From Lactobacillus selangorensis (GTDB lineage Bacteria > Bacillota > Bacilli > Lactobacillales > Lactobacillaceae), in NCBI RefSeq assembly GCF_001437205.1, contig NZ_JQAZ01000002.1, positions 427,459 to 491,458 on the forward strand: a stretch of DNA of 64,000 bases. The letters are read 5' to 3'. Both the position numbers and the translations under genes were made by a program. Shown here one piece after another: positions 45,975-55,983 of this stretch. Below the pieces are notes generated by a model. The model saw only the letters and a list, made by a program, of their open reading frames with translations, had not been told where the DNA came from and ran no database searches. Position 1 is the stretch's first letter; every line of letters starts with the position of its first letter.

Positions 45975-46310
45975 GTGACGATTAAGGTAACAGCTGCAAA
46001 TTTTAACGATGTAACTGCTGACGGGCTGGTTGTGGTCGATTTTTGGGCCGAATGGTGCCCGCCATGCAAAATGATGGCCCCAATCCTGGAAGAGCTCGAC
46101 ACAGCTTATGGCGATCGATTGACCATTGCCAAACTGAACGTCGATCACAATCAAAATATTGCGGAACAATATGGCATTCAAAGTATCCCGACCCTGCTTG
46201 TTTTCAAAAATGGGAAGGCGAGCGAAAAGGTAACTGGATTTTATCCAAAGACCAAGCTGCAAACTTACTTTGATCAAAAAATTGCTGAAATGACAACCGT
46301 AGAAGAATGA
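45975..46310 (+). CDS. trxA: Thioredoxin with WCPPC active site
   Basis: A 111-residue thioredoxin, a cytoplasmic disulfide reductant served by thioredoxin reductase. The fold is clear: VVVDFWAEWCPPCKMMAPIL near residue 25, AKLNVDHNQNIAEQYGIQSIPTLLVFKNGK near 60 with the cis-proline, and a C-terminal helix. The active site is WCPPC rather than the usual WCGPC, which should raise or lower the redox potential slightly. GTG 45975 is chosen because GAGG stands 10 nt before it and the thioredoxin fold starts there; an upstream in-frame ATG would add 28 residues unlike the family. A weak hairpin (AGCCGG with CCGGCT) follows at about 46325-46351. Confidence 0.92.
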   Translation: MTIKVTAANFNDVTADGLVVVDFWAEWCPPCKMMAPILEELDTAYGDRLTIAKLNVDHNQNIAEQYGIQSIPTLLVFKNGKASEKVTGFYPKTKLQTYFDQKIAEMTTVEE

Positions 46311-46406
46311 TTGGCAGGTAAAAAGCCGGGGCAAAGGGATTTGTTCCGGCTATTTGTTTAGAATGATTGAAATGAAAATGCGGCAGAGTTGGGGGCCGTG
46401 TTTTCG

Positions 46407-46525
46407 GAAACGCGTTTCGAAGCACTGGCAATTTCGCTGAAGCGACTTTTCCTAGTGAGCCTAAAACGCTCACCACGTCAAAGTAGACTTCATGCTCATT
46501 GCCAAACCGTGCTTCGTCACGCTCT
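46407..46525 (+). repeat. Structured hairpin repeat, unit C
   Basis: It runs from GAAACGCGTTTC to GTCACGCTCT. The outer stem joins GAAGCAC with GTGCTTC and the tip joins GTGAGC with GCTCAC. It is the first of three tandem units (C, D, E) that together fill 46407-46774 between trxA and the MFS exporter. Confidence 0.85.
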
Positions 46526-46529
46526 GGTT

Positions 46530-46651
46530 GTAAACGCGTTCCAAGTAACTGCCCGTTTGCGTTTAAGTCATTTCGACTGCAATTCTCAAACAACGAGAAT
46601 TTTGTCGAAATTTTCTTAAGCCGCACGGCCACCCGTTACTTGTCACGCTCT
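46530..46651 (+). repeat. Structured hairpin repeat, unit D
   Basis: It starts GTAAACGCGTTCC and ends GTCACGCTCT. The outer stem is AAGTAAC with GTTACTT, the inner pair is TTTAAG with CTTAAG, and the tip joins TTTCGAC..AATTCTC with GAGAATT..GTCGAAA. The stems differ in sequence from units C and E but keep the pairing. Confidence 0.85.
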
Positions 46652-46654
46652 GAT

Positions 46655-46774
46655 GTAAACGCGTTTCAAACAACCAGCGGCCTCGTTTAGCGTCTTTTCC
46701 ATGAATTTTAATAGCAAAATTCATGGAAAAGACTTGCTAAGCCTCGGCTGCTGACCCGTTGTTCGTCACGCTCT
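46655..46774 (+). repeat. Structured hairpin repeat, unit E
   Basis: It starts GTAAACGCGTTTC and ends GTCACGCTCT. The outer stem joins AACAAC with GTTGTT, and the inner stem joins TTTAGC with GCTAAG. The tip is a perfect 18-bp inverted repeat (46692-46709 with 46716-46733). The unit ends 25 nt before the MFS start codon, in the same direction, just before its GAGGAG ribosome site. Confidence 0.87.
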
Positions 46775-46799
46775 CAAAAAAGAGGAGTTATTTAATTTT

Positions 46800-47999
46800 A
46801 TGGAAGTTCAACGACAGAGATTCTCCTGGCCGCTATTCCTGAGTCCCTTCATATCACGTTTGGGGGATTCATTGTACGTGTTCGGGCTGAACTGGTTCGT
46901 AGTCAAAGCGACCGGAACGGCTTCGATGCTGGGGATGGTGCAGGGGATTGGCGGAATCGTCCTGATGGTCGGCGATATTATGGCTGGTCCATTGGTCGAC
47001 GGCTACAACCGCAAATGGATTATGGCGATGTCCGATCTGATTAGTTTTATCGCTTGTGCGATTTTAGCGACGATCGTGAATGTCAACAATCCTGAGTTTT
47101 ATCAATTAGTATTACTAACGTGCATTATGGATATCGGCTGGGCGTTCAATTATCCGGCTGCCAAAGCCATCATTCCTGAAGTGATCACGCCACAGTATCT
47201 GGAAGGCTTCAACGCCTATTCCAACACGGCGTTTAACTTGGCTAACGTGATTGCACCTTTGATTGGCGGTGTTTTACTGACCATTTCTTGGATTGATTTC
47301 CGGACCTTCCTATGGATCAATGCCGGTTCATTTCTGCTGTCGCTGGTGCTGACGATTTCACTTCGTTACCATCCAATCCAGAATGACCGGCCCAGTTTAT
47401 CGATTTGGGAAAGTCTCAAAGAGGGATTTCAGTATATTTGGCAGAAAAAGATTCTAGCGTTGCTGGTTGCCATCGATGCGACGGTCAACTTCTTTTACGC
47501 CGGGGTCAATTTGCTGCTGCCGTATGATGTCAATCATTACTATAACGGCAACGAAAAATACTACAGTTATGTGCTAAGCCTGCTGGCGGTCGGTGGTTTG
47601 ATCGGCGGCTTGACTTTAGTGCATACGCATTCGAAGGTAAAAATTCAGAAAATTCTGATTGATATCCTGTCGCTCGGCATTGTGATGATTGTCGGCGGTC
47701 TGTGGATTAGCTATCCCGTCTTATTAGTGGTCGGGGCACTGTTCGGGTTTTACATTTCCCGCATCGGCGTTCGTTTAATGACAATGGTTCAGAACCGCAC
47801 CGAAATCGCCTATTTGGGGCGTGTATTCGGGATCTGGTTCTTGTCGGTCGATAGCATGCAGCCAATCGGCGACTTTGTGTTCGGATTTGTGATTGATTGG
47901 TTCAAGCATCAGACGTTCTTCATTTTAGGCGCCATTTTGCTGATTAGCGTGGTTCTGATTGCCGTAATCCTGCGCCGGCATCGCAGTGCGGCCGTTTAG
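46800..47999 (+). CDS. MFS transporter, transmembrane secretion effector (MFS_3) type
   Basis: A 399-residue MFS protein with ten to twelve membrane segments. The N-terminal FLSPFISRLGDSLYVFGLNWFV, the NRKWIMAMSDLISF loop motif near 65 and NAYSNTAFNLANVIAPLIGGVLL near 138 are typical of the macrolide/enterobactin-exporter-like group. It probably exports a small compound; the substrate is unknown. It stands 10 bp before the pyridoxal-type kinase gene and may be in the same transcript. Three structured repeats fill the leader up to its GAGGAG ribosome site. Confidence 0.85.
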   Translation: MEVQRQRFSWPLFLSPFISRLGDSLYVFGLNWFVVKATGTASMLGMVQGIGGIVLMVGDIMAGPLVDGYNRKWIMAMSDLISFIACAILATIVNVNNPEFYQLVLLTCIMDIGWAFNYPAAKAIIPEVITPQYLEGFNAYSNTAFNLANVIAPLIGGVLLTISWIDFRTFLWINAGSFLLSLVLTISLRYHPIQNDRPSLSIWESLKEGFQYIWQKKILALLVAIDATVNFFYAGVNLLLPYDVNHYYNGNEKYYSYVLSLLAVGGLIGGLTLVHTHSKVKIQKILIDILSLGIVMIVGGLWISYPVLLVVGALFGFYISRIGVRLMTMVQNRTEIAYLGRVFGIWFLSVDSMQPIGDFVFGFVIDWFKHQTFFILGAILLISVVLIAVILRRHRSAAV

Positions 48000-48009
48000 A
48001 GGAGGAAAA

Positions 48010-48876
48010 ATGCAAAAACAAGTTCTGATTACAGAAGACTTGTCCTGCATTGGGCAAGTGTCGATGGGCGTGACGCTGCCGATTTTAGCGGCGCTTGATG
48101 ACAATCCGTTTATACTGCCGACAGCGTTACTCTCGACGCACACCGGTGGTTTTGGAGACAACACCAATTTAGATTTAACGGCCGAAATGTACAAGATTCT
48201 GGCTCATTGGCGGACACTGAAGCTGGATTTAGACGGCATTTATTGCGGCTATTTGGGCATGAATCAGATTGATGTTATTTTGCAGGCCGTTTTACCGCAA
48301 AAGCAGACAGCACTGACACTGGTCGATCCAGTGATGGCCGATGAAGGCAAGCTGTATCGGGGTTTCACCATGGATTATGTCGCTAAAATGCGCCAGCTGG
48401 TTCAACGAGCGGATATCATTGTCCCTAATTTGACCGAAGCGAGTTTATTATTAGGGCAGCCGCTCCACGATGAGCCGTACGCACTCGATGAAATCAGTGC
48501 CATCCTGCAGCAATTACGAACTAAAACGGGTGCCAGCGTCATTTTGACGGGCCTGCCGATTTCGGCCGCACAGATTGCAGTGGTTGGTTTGGAACGTGGG
48601 GCCAATGAGCCATGGTTGTTGGAACAGCCCCGAATTGCGGGTCATTATTTTGGCAGTGGGGATTTATTTGCCAGTGTCCTGTTTGGATTGCGCTTAGCCG
48701 GTTTTTCACTGTATCATGCCGCCGAGATTGCCATGGAATTCACTTCGAAAGGGATTGTGACGACGTACCAGCAGCACAGCGATGTCCGGTTCGGCATCAA
48801 CGCCATGGCTGCTCTGCCATGGTTATTAGAACGGTTGAATGAAGGAGTCGAAGAGAATGGATCAAGGAAAAAATAA
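48010..48876 (+). CDS. pdxK: Pyridoxal/pyridoxine kinase
   Basis: A 288-residue PfkB/ribokinase-fold kinase of the pyridoxine-pyridoxal-pyridoxamine group, which makes pyridoxal 5'-phosphate from salvaged vitamin B6. It starts QKQVLITEDLSCIGQVSMGV. TLVDPVMADEGKLYRGF near 112 is the family's vitamin-binding segment. NLTEASLLLG near 140 and the C-terminal GSGDLFASVLFG near 218, with the catalytic Asp, are typical. The ATG is preceded by AGGAGG. The end overlaps the ECF S-component gene by 20 bp, which supports a vitamin B6 uptake role. Confidence 0.88.
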   Translation: MQKQVLITEDLSCIGQVSMGVTLPILAALDDNPFILPTALLSTHTGGFGDNTNLDLTAEMYKILAHWRTLKLDLDGIYCGYLGMNQIDVILQAVLPQKQTALTLVDPVMADEGKLYRGFTMDYVAKMRQLVQRADIIVPNLTEASLLLGQPLHDEPYALDEISAILQQLRTKTGASVILTGLPISAAQIAVVGLERGANEPWLLEQPRIAGHYFGSGDLFASVLFGLRLAGFSLYHAAEIAMEFTSKGIVTTYQQHSDVRFGINAMAALPWLLERLNEGVEENGSRKK

Positions 48877-49408
48877 TTTACGCAAAGTCATTTTTACAGG
48901 GTTATGGGCCGCCATTATTTATATCGGGATTTGGCTGTTACGGATTCCAGTTCCAGCACCAGTCGGCAATCCGTTCATCCATTTCGGCAATGCCCTGACG
49001 GTGTTAGCCGTTTTATTCTTGGGGACACGTGACGGAATGATTGCCGGTGCAATCGGGCTCGGCGGTTTCGACGTTTTAAACGGCTATGCCGCCACTTCCT
49101 GGCTGACCGTGCTCGAAGTCGTTGTTCTAGCCTCGGTCGTCGGCGGACTGTTCAAATTATTTCACGATCAAGACCGGCCGACGTGGCACATCATTGTAAT
49201 CGGCATTGCCGCCGGTTTAACCAAGATTGTCACGTCCTATCTGGTGTCGATCGTCGAAGCACTGATGGCCGGAACAGCCATGAAAGTTGCCGTCGTGGCA
49301 GCGTTTGTCAGCTTGCCAGCCACCGTCATCAATTCAATTTCAACGGCGATTATTGTACCGATTTTGTATTATATTTTGAAACGAGTGTTTAAAAGTATAC
49401 GGCATTAA
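48857..49408 (+). CDS. ECF transporter S component, probably for a vitamin B6 compound
   Basis: A 183-residue membrane protein with six hydrophobic segments in the S-component pattern. It gives substrate specificity to a shared energising module (EcfA, EcfA', EcfT), which is not in this window. The start MDQGKNNLRKVIFTGLWAAI and VGNPFIHFGNALTVLAVLFLG resemble PdxU/HmpT-like components. ATG 48857, behind GGAGTCGAAGAG, overlaps the upstream kinase gene by 20 bp, so translation is coupled. Substrate pyridoxine or a relative is inferred from that coupling. A terminator follows. Confidence 0.8.
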   Translation: MDQGKNNLRKVIFTGLWAAIIYIGIWLLRIPVPAPVGNPFIHFGNALTVLAVLFLGTRDGMIAGAIGLGGFDVLNGYAATSWLTVLEVVVLASVVGGLFKLFHDQDRPTWHIIVIGIAAGLTKIVTSYLVSIVEALMAGTAMKVAVVAAFVSLPATVINSISTAIIVPILYYILKRVFKSIRH

Positions 49409-49439
49409 AAAAGATCCGGAAAAAATCCGGATCTTTTTT
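49407..49439. terminator. Bidirectional terminator
   Basis: AAAAAAGATCCG pairs with CGGATCTTTTTT. It separates the convergent vitamin transporter and GH1 glucosidase genes. Confidence 0.88.
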
Positions 49440-49444
49440 AATGC

Positions 49445-50923
<1,479 letters not shown>

Positions 50924-50931
50924 TTATTTTA

Positions 50932-51882
50932 TTAACGAATGATGTTGTTGAGTGCTGCTGACCGTTGTGGTGCTTCGTTATCTATTTGCAGGAGATAGCT
51001 GTACAGCGCACCAAAAAGATTTGCATCGTTGCCGAACTTAGCCTGCTTGATGTCTATGGAACCGAACTCATCGGCAACGAACGCATTCTTCTGAAGCAAC
51101 TTGTGCAGTTCACTGTGAATTGTCTGGATCACGATCGGCTGAGCACTAATACCACCACCGATCACATAGCGATCGACGTCCAGAATTGCCTGTAAAGAAA
51201 GGATTAACTTGGCAACATGATTGCAATAATCAGTAAATGTTGACCCAATACGGGGATCGTTATTGTTAATGTATTGGAATACCTCTTGTCCATCAGTCGG
51301 ATCCGGTAAATTGAGTTTTTTGCCGATTGTCGTGACCATTTGAACAGCGGAAACTGTCGCCCCAACAGCATTTTTCATGTAATTATCACTAGTATAGTTG
51401 TCAAGAATAAAACTGAACTCGCCGGCCATCAGATTGCGTCCGTAATAAAGATGATTGTTGAGCACGATGCCACCACCGACACCAGTTCCTAAAACGATAG
51501 CAACTCCTGAATGAATCTGGTTCAGATTACCGAGCCATAATTCGGCTAAAGCTGCCGATTTACCATCATTTTCGATATTAACCGGCAAATTATAAGGTGT
51601 GCCAAATAACTCACGAAAGTTGATGTTATCAAGGAAAGTCAGTGCACCACCATGATAAACAATTCCGGATTGATTGTCGATTTTACCAGGAATCGAAAAA
51701 GTGATTCCACGAATCTGCTCCTGCATCTTGGTAATGAGCGAACGAACCACTGCCACAAAAGCATCCAAATCGGAGGAGGGTGTCTTTATCTTGCCTTTCT
51801 GATTGATGTTTCCAGAACGATCGATCAGGGCATATTTAATATTTGTACCACCAATATCAATACTTAAATAATCTTTTTTCAT
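50932..51882 (-). CDS. ROK family sugar kinase, probable glucokinase
   Basis: A 316-residue ROK kinase with the phosphate loop SIDIGGTNIKYALID at the N-terminus and VLGTGVGGGIVLN near residue 133. The zinc-binding C-x-C-G signature is absent, as in beta-glucoside kinase BglK and some glucokinases. It lies 29 bp before the GH1 gene and after the DUF4038 glycosidase. The likely job is to phosphorylate the glucose, or a glucoside, released by these enzymes. An intergenic hairpin just upstream could limit its expression. Confidence 0.85.
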   Translation of the reverse strand: MKKDYLSIDIGGTNIKYALIDRSGNINQKGKIKTPSSDLDAFVAVVRSLITKMQEQIRGITFSIPGKIDNQSGIVYHGGALTFLDNINFRELFGTPYNLPVNIENDGKSAALAELWLGNLNQIHSGVAIVLGTGVGGGIVLNNHLYYGRNLMAGEFSFILDNYTSDNYMKNAVGATVSAVQMVTTIGKKLNLPDPTDGQEVFQYINNNDPRIGSTFTDYCNHVAKLILSLQAILDVDRYVIGGGISAQPIVIQTIHSELHKLLQKNAFVADEFGSIDIKQAKFGNDANLFGALYSYLLQIDNEAPQRSAALNNIIR

Positions 51883-51902
51883 TGAAAAGAACTCCTTAAA
51901 TA

Positions 51903-51928
51903 AAAAAGGTGAAGCTGATTCACCTTTT
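51903..51928 (-). terminator. Internal terminator between DUF4038 glycosidase and ROK kinase
   Basis: On the minus strand AAAAGGTGA pairs with TCACCTTTT, followed by T residues. It would leave the ROK kinase and GH1 gene expressed by partial readthrough. Confidence 0.7.
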
Positions 51929-51937
51929 AGATCAATC

Positions 51938-53479
51938 TTATTTTCTTGTTAGTAAAAGGGCTTGATAGTTTTTCCGTGGTAAATGGAAATAATCTTTGTT
52001 ATTAATTTCTTCGGGAAAGTCCTTAATTGTCATATTCCAAGTATCAATCAATTGTGCCGTATAAGTAGCATCATCATCCAAAAAGTCCAAAAGCTCAAAT
52101 TCAGGCTGGTTTTCGCCAAAGTAAACAATTGCTTTTTGTCCATTTGGTGATTCGCCAACGGCTAATTCCCAATGCCCACCTTCAGTTGCCATAGGAATGA
52201 CATAATTAAATCCATTATCTTCAAGCAATTGTTTAAAGTAGTTGATCCGTTTTTGACTTTCACCATAAAGCTTGCCGCCATGAGCCCACCAGATCGGACG
52301 CTTTGTATTCGGCTTATCAATATAGGTTTCACCATGGGTTGCATAGCCGCCACGTAAAACGATCCGATAGAAATTATCCATCATGCCTTCTGCGGTATTA
52401 TCACCAAAACCAAATTCAATATTGCCTTCATAACGGCATTCATCAACAACAATCGGCTTGTCGTATTCATCAAGCCACTTAGGAACTAAGAAAACATTAT
52501 CGGTCTGAATACTTAAATGAGTGATCCATGGCTTAGTCTGATCGTACCAATTCTTGGTCGTATCTTTATGTTGTGGCGGATCATAGAAATTATGAATTGA
52601 GACAAGATGAGCACTTGGATCTTCTCGCTGAACAGTTTTGCCAATGAAATCCCATGCTTCAAGTGGTTTCTGGCCAACAAGTGCCATCAAATCATACTCA
52701 TTGGATAAGGCCCACCAAACATTTTTCAGGCTGGCGAAACGAGCAATGACATATTGCAGGTAGAGTTGATCAAATTTTTTACCCATGCGTGCAAATCCCC
52801 AACTGTCATATGGATGGAAAAGAATTAGGTCAGCTTCAACCCCTAAATTATCTAAGGCTTGAATCTGTTTTTCAAGATGCTGGAAGTATTCGGGAATAAA
52901 TTTTGAAAAATCGAAACCTATATCTTCTGGTTTTAACATCCAAGTCGTTGAATCAAATGTGTCAGATACCTTTTTAGGAGCACCTTCATAAGGATACATT
53001 TTTGGCTGTGCGGTGTTGTAGCTGTATGATTTGGGAAAAATCAGCATTCTGATTTTATTGAATTTATTTTCTTTTAATGTTTGTAATGTTTGCTGTTGGG
53101 TCTCGGGGCTTTGAAAACACCAAGCATAGGCTGTAGTTCCGAATGGCATATATGGTGTGCCATCTGCATATGCAAAATGGGTTTGACCTGCAACACGGAC
53201 AGGACCATGATTGCCTTTTTCAGCAGGTGTGCATTCAAATTCATCTGTCTGATGATTCAATTCTGAAACATTTGAATCAGTTGTAACAGTCCATTTGCCG
53301 ATTTCCTCAGGCATGAAACGGACTTTATACTGGCCATTGCCATCGTAGAAGCCACGTACACGTGTTGTATGATTGTTAAAGAAGAAAGTAGCAAATAAAG
53401 TAACATCGGTAAATGGATTTCCTGATGTTGGACCATTTAAAGTGAATTCATAAACTTTCCATTGTTCACATGTTTTCAT
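51938..53479 (-). CDS. DUF5060/DUF4038/DUF5605 glycosidase, apiosidase-like (GH140 type)
   Basis: A 513-residue protein without signal peptide. The N-terminal beta-sandwich (DUF5060) covers about residues 1-80, with RFMPEEIGKWTVTT. A TIM-barrel domain of the DUF4038 type follows (FAYADGTPYMPFGTTAYAWC near 97). A candidate acid/base Glu lies in WALSNEYDLM near 258 and a nucleophile-like Glu in VVDECRYEGN near 345. The C-terminal DUF5605 beta-domain includes WELAVGESPNGQKAIVYFGE. Related proteins include GH140 apiosidases. In this locus, an intracellular enzyme releasing apiose from apiosyl-glucosides is inferred; another pentosidase activity is possible. Confidence 0.75.
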   Translation of the reverse strand: MKTCEQWKVYEFTLNGPTSGNPFTDVTLFATFFFNNHTTRVRGFYDGNGQYKVRFMPEEIGKWTVTTDSNVSELNHQTDEFECTPAEKGNHGPVRVAGQTHFAYADGTPYMPFGTTAYAWCFQSPETQQQTLQTLKENKFNKIRMLIFPKSYSYNTAQPKMYPYEGAPKKVSDTFDSTTWMLKPEDIGFDFSKFIPEYFQHLEKQIQALDNLGVEADLILFHPYDSWGFARMGKKFDQLYLQYVIARFASLKNVWWALSNEYDLMALVGQKPLEAWDFIGKTVQREDPSAHLVSIHNFYDPPQHKDTTKNWYDQTKPWITHLSIQTDNVFLVPKWLDEYDKPIVVDECRYEGNIEFGFGDNTAEGMMDNFYRIVLRGGYATHGETYIDKPNTKRPIWWAHGGKLYGESQKRINYFKQLLEDNGFNYVIPMATEGGHWELAVGESPNGQKAIVYFGENQPEFELLDFLDDDATYTAQLIDTWNMTIKDFPEEINNKDYFHLPRKNYQALLLTRK

Positions 53480-53497
53480 ATTAAAAATTCCTTTCTT

Positions 53498-54712
53498 TTA
53501 AGCTTTGACAGCCTTGCTGCTATGTTGACGACTGGCCATTAAAATGATAAAGACAATTGCTAAGACACCCATAATGCCGGCACAAATGATGAATGAGAAG
53601 GCAGCATCTGTTTTGCCAAATAATTTACCTAAGTAAGACAATGAATAAGGTGAGAAGTAGGCACCCAAGTTATTTAAGACCATTGCCATTGAAATGGCAA
53701 AGTTTTTAGAGGCATCTGGTGCACTGTCAAGAACAGTACCGTAAACATATGGAATTAACAATGAAGTCGAGCTGATTAAAACGGCATAAACGGTAAACAT
53801 AATCATATTTGGAACATGTGCCATTCCAATAAAGCCAATTGCACCAACAACACAAACGGCAATTGGGGTTGCATGCTTGAGTACTTTAAAGATTGGGCCA
53901 TATGACATTACGATTAGGGCGCCTAATAAACCCGAAACGGCTAATGCAGTGCCTAAAAAGCCTTGGTTGCTGACCTTTAATTGTTGCAATGCTAATCCAG
54001 AGTTTGTGTAAAGAGCCATAACGGCGTTGAAGTAAACAAAGAGCATTAACATCCCGACGATAACGACTAATGGTAATTTTTTACTTCCTGATTCAGTGTT
54101 AGCGTTTGTTTTTTCGGTAGTCGCTTCTGCAGCTGATTCAGATTTTTCAACGTGTTTAGGGTAACCAATATAGAAGAGGACAAAAATCGGTGCCAAAACT
54201 AAGTAAACGAGATATGATGATTGCCAATTGATACCAACTAGTAAGCCAGCAACAAAGGTCGCAAAACTAGAACCGAATGTCGATAATGCCGATTGCATTC
54301 CTAATAGATTTTTCTGTTCATCACCACTAAAGAAGTCGCCGATCAAGCTGACTGCTAATGGTGTGTAAAGACCAGTCCCAGCACCAAAGATGAATCGCAA
54401 TACTTTGATCATCGTAAAATTAGAAACAAATGCAGGACCAACACCACCGATTAAAGCGAGTGCTAGACCAAGAAAAACTGTATTTCGTTTGCCAAGCTTT
54501 TTTACAAACCATGTGTCAAATAAAATGAAGAGCATGATTGAAAACGATGGGATAGTCACTAGCGTTTGAACCGAAGTAGCACTTTGATTACTGAAACTAG
54601 CCATCATTCCAGTTACAGCAACTGAAATGGCACTGGCAGCCTGCAACATAAATGAAATTGATAAAATACCAACTTTTAGCAACGTTGAATGCTTTTTTTT
54701 GACATCAGTCAT
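53498..54712 (-). CDS. MFS transporter (probable apioside or sugar importer)
   Basis: A 404-residue MFS protein with about twelve membrane segments and the loop KKLGKRNTVFLGLALALIGG near residue 72. It resembles drug:proton antiporter and sugar transporter families; substrate cannot be read from sequence. It is the first gene of the minus-strand arm of the LacI-controlled locus, before the DUF4038 glycosidase, which makes import of the glycoside or its fragment the likeliest role. AGGAGGAAT precedes the ATG. Confidence 0.82.
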   Translation of the reverse strand: MTDVKKKHSTLLKVGILSISFMLQAASAISVAVTGMMASFSNQSATSVQTLVTIPSFSIMLFILFDTWFVKKLGKRNTVFLGLALALIGGVGPAFVSNFTMIKVLRFIFGAGTGLYTPLAVSLIGDFFSGDEQKNLLGMQSALSTFGSSFATFVAGLLVGINWQSSYLVYLVLAPIFVLFYIGYPKHVEKSESAAEATTEKTNANTESGSKKLPLVVIVGMLMLFVYFNAVMALYTNSGLALQQLKVSNQGFLGTALAVSGLLGALIVMSYGPIFKVLKHATPIAVCVVGAIGFIGMAHVPNMIMFTVYAVLISSTSLLIPYVYGTVLDSAPDASKNFAISMAMVLNNLGAYFSPYSLSYLGKLFGKTDAAFSFIICAGIMGVLAIVFIILMASRQHSSKAVKA

Positions 54713-54748
54713 AATATAATTCCTCCTATGTGATTGGATAGATGTGAA

Positions 54749-54847
54749 AATATTTGTACAAATATTGGATATTATGTATCCGTTTTCTTTTTAACATCTT
54801 TAAATTAACACGCTGTTTTTTAATAGTCAAGTTTAATTTATTAAACT
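54749..54847 (-). promoter_or_regulatory. Promoter and two palindromic operators for the minus-strand arm
   Basis: On the minus strand TTGACT, a 17-bp spacer and TAATTT form a promoter. A palindrome with arms AGTTTAAT and ATTAAACT (54830-54847) lies just upstream of the -35. A second, AATATTTG-TA-CAAATATT (54749-54766), lies between -10 and the MFS start. Either could bind the LacI-type regulator. Confidence 0.55.
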
Positions 54848-54857
54848 AAAAATAAAA

Positions 54858-54890
54858 TAAGAGCGAAACCTAAACAGGTTTCGCTCTTTT
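54858..54890 (-). terminator. lacI-type regulator terminator
   Basis: GAGCGAAACCT pairs with AGGTTTCGCTC, with T-rich runs after it on both strands. It lies 16 nt after the stop of the LacI-type gene. Confidence 0.82.
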
Positions 54891-54905
54891 AGTTTGTCGA
54901 AAAAT

Positions 54906-55916
54906 TTAAAGGGATTGCCGTTGTACCAATGTGGTGGCGACAAGTGTTTTTTGTGCATTCCAATTAGAAGATTCAAGCTGACCTTGCAGCTGATGCAGGG
55001 CTTGGCGTGCCATTTGTTCAGCCGGAACATGGATTGTTGATAATTCTGGTGAAATTAAGGTTGCACCGTAAATATCATCAAAGCCCATTACCGCAACATC
55101 ATCTGGCACGGTAATCTTTTCCTTTTGGGCGGCTTTGATAAGACGAAGGGCGATGTAATCATCTTCGCAGAAGATTGCTTTTGGTAGATTCTTTCCATAG
55201 GAACTTAGTTTTAGTCCTTGTGGTTCGAGTTCGGTTGGTGAAATATAGTAGAAATGATCATTTGTAATGTGAACGCCGGCATCACTTAACGCATCATGAA
55301 AACCGCGCCGACGGCCATTAAAGTTGGAAATTAGTTTATCAGATGCAAAGTAACCAATATCCCGATAACCTTTGGATAAAATGTAACGTGCGGCTAACTG
55401 CGCCCCCTGATAATTGTCCATCGTCACAAAATCGGCATTGATCTCTTTGAAGTACGTATCTAGAAAAACAACGTTATGCAACTGTTCGTTGATCAGCATG
55501 ACTTGTTTTTTCGTTAGATCGGTGCCTAAAACCAGTACGCCATGGTGGCTCGTACGAGCAACTGCATCGATTTTTTCGTTAAGATCATCGGCCTGAATGG
55601 TAACAGTCCGCAAACTGCCCTGAAGATGATTGACGTTAGTTGACAGTGCCGAAATCAAATCGTTGAAAAAGGGCAGGCTCTGATAGTTGTTTTGAACCAC
55701 ACCACTCGTGGTGACAACCAAAAAAGTGACTTCACCAATGCCGGTTTCAATGTCTTTATGGCTTTTGCGTAATGGCGTATAGCCTTGTTCGGCAATAATT
55801 CCTAATATTTTTTGACGTGTATCTTCACTGATCCCTGGTTTGCCGTTTAAGGCAAGCGATACAGCAGATTTGGAAACATGGGCCATATCTGCGATATCAC
55901 TCATTTTTAATTTCAT
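54906..55916 (-). CDS. LacI family transcriptional regulator
   Basis: A 336-residue LacI/GalR regulator. The helix-turn-helix MSDIADMAHVSKSAVSLALN is at the N-terminus, followed by the hinge region (SEDTRQKILGIIAEQGYTP) and a periplasmic-binding-protein-like effector domain (about 70-336) with IFCEDDYIALRLI near 238 and MGFDDIYGATLISPELSTIHVP near 275. It sits between the two divergent arms of the sugar locus, so it probably represses both. The effector may be apiose, apulose or a phosphorylated intermediate. AGGAGGTCC precedes the ATG. Confidence 0.92.
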   Translation of the reverse strand: MKLKMSDIADMAHVSKSAVSLALNGKPGISEDTRQKILGIIAEQGYTPLRKSHKDIETGIGEVTFLVVTTSGVVQNNYQSLPFFNDLISALSTNVNHLQGSLRTVTIQADDLNEKIDAVARTSHHGVLVLGTDLTKKQVMLINEQLHNVVFLDTYFKEINADFVTMDNYQGAQLAARYILSKGYRDIGYFASDKLISNFNGRRRGFHDALSDAGVHITNDHFYYISPTELEPQGLKLSSYGKNLPKAIFCEDDYIALRLIKAAQKEKITVPDDVAVMGFDDIYGATLISPELSTIHVPAEQMARQALHQLQGQLESSNWNAQKTLVATTLVQRQSL

Positions 55917-55983
55917 AATGGGACCTCCTTTAGCTTTCTCAACTAAAATAATACTAAATTAAATAAAAAAATGCAAAAATTAG

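Noticed and set aside
46204..46690. Open frames on both strands across the structured repeats after trxA
   Set aside because: They are produced by the hairpin repeats; their residues change with the variable stems and there are no ribosome sites.
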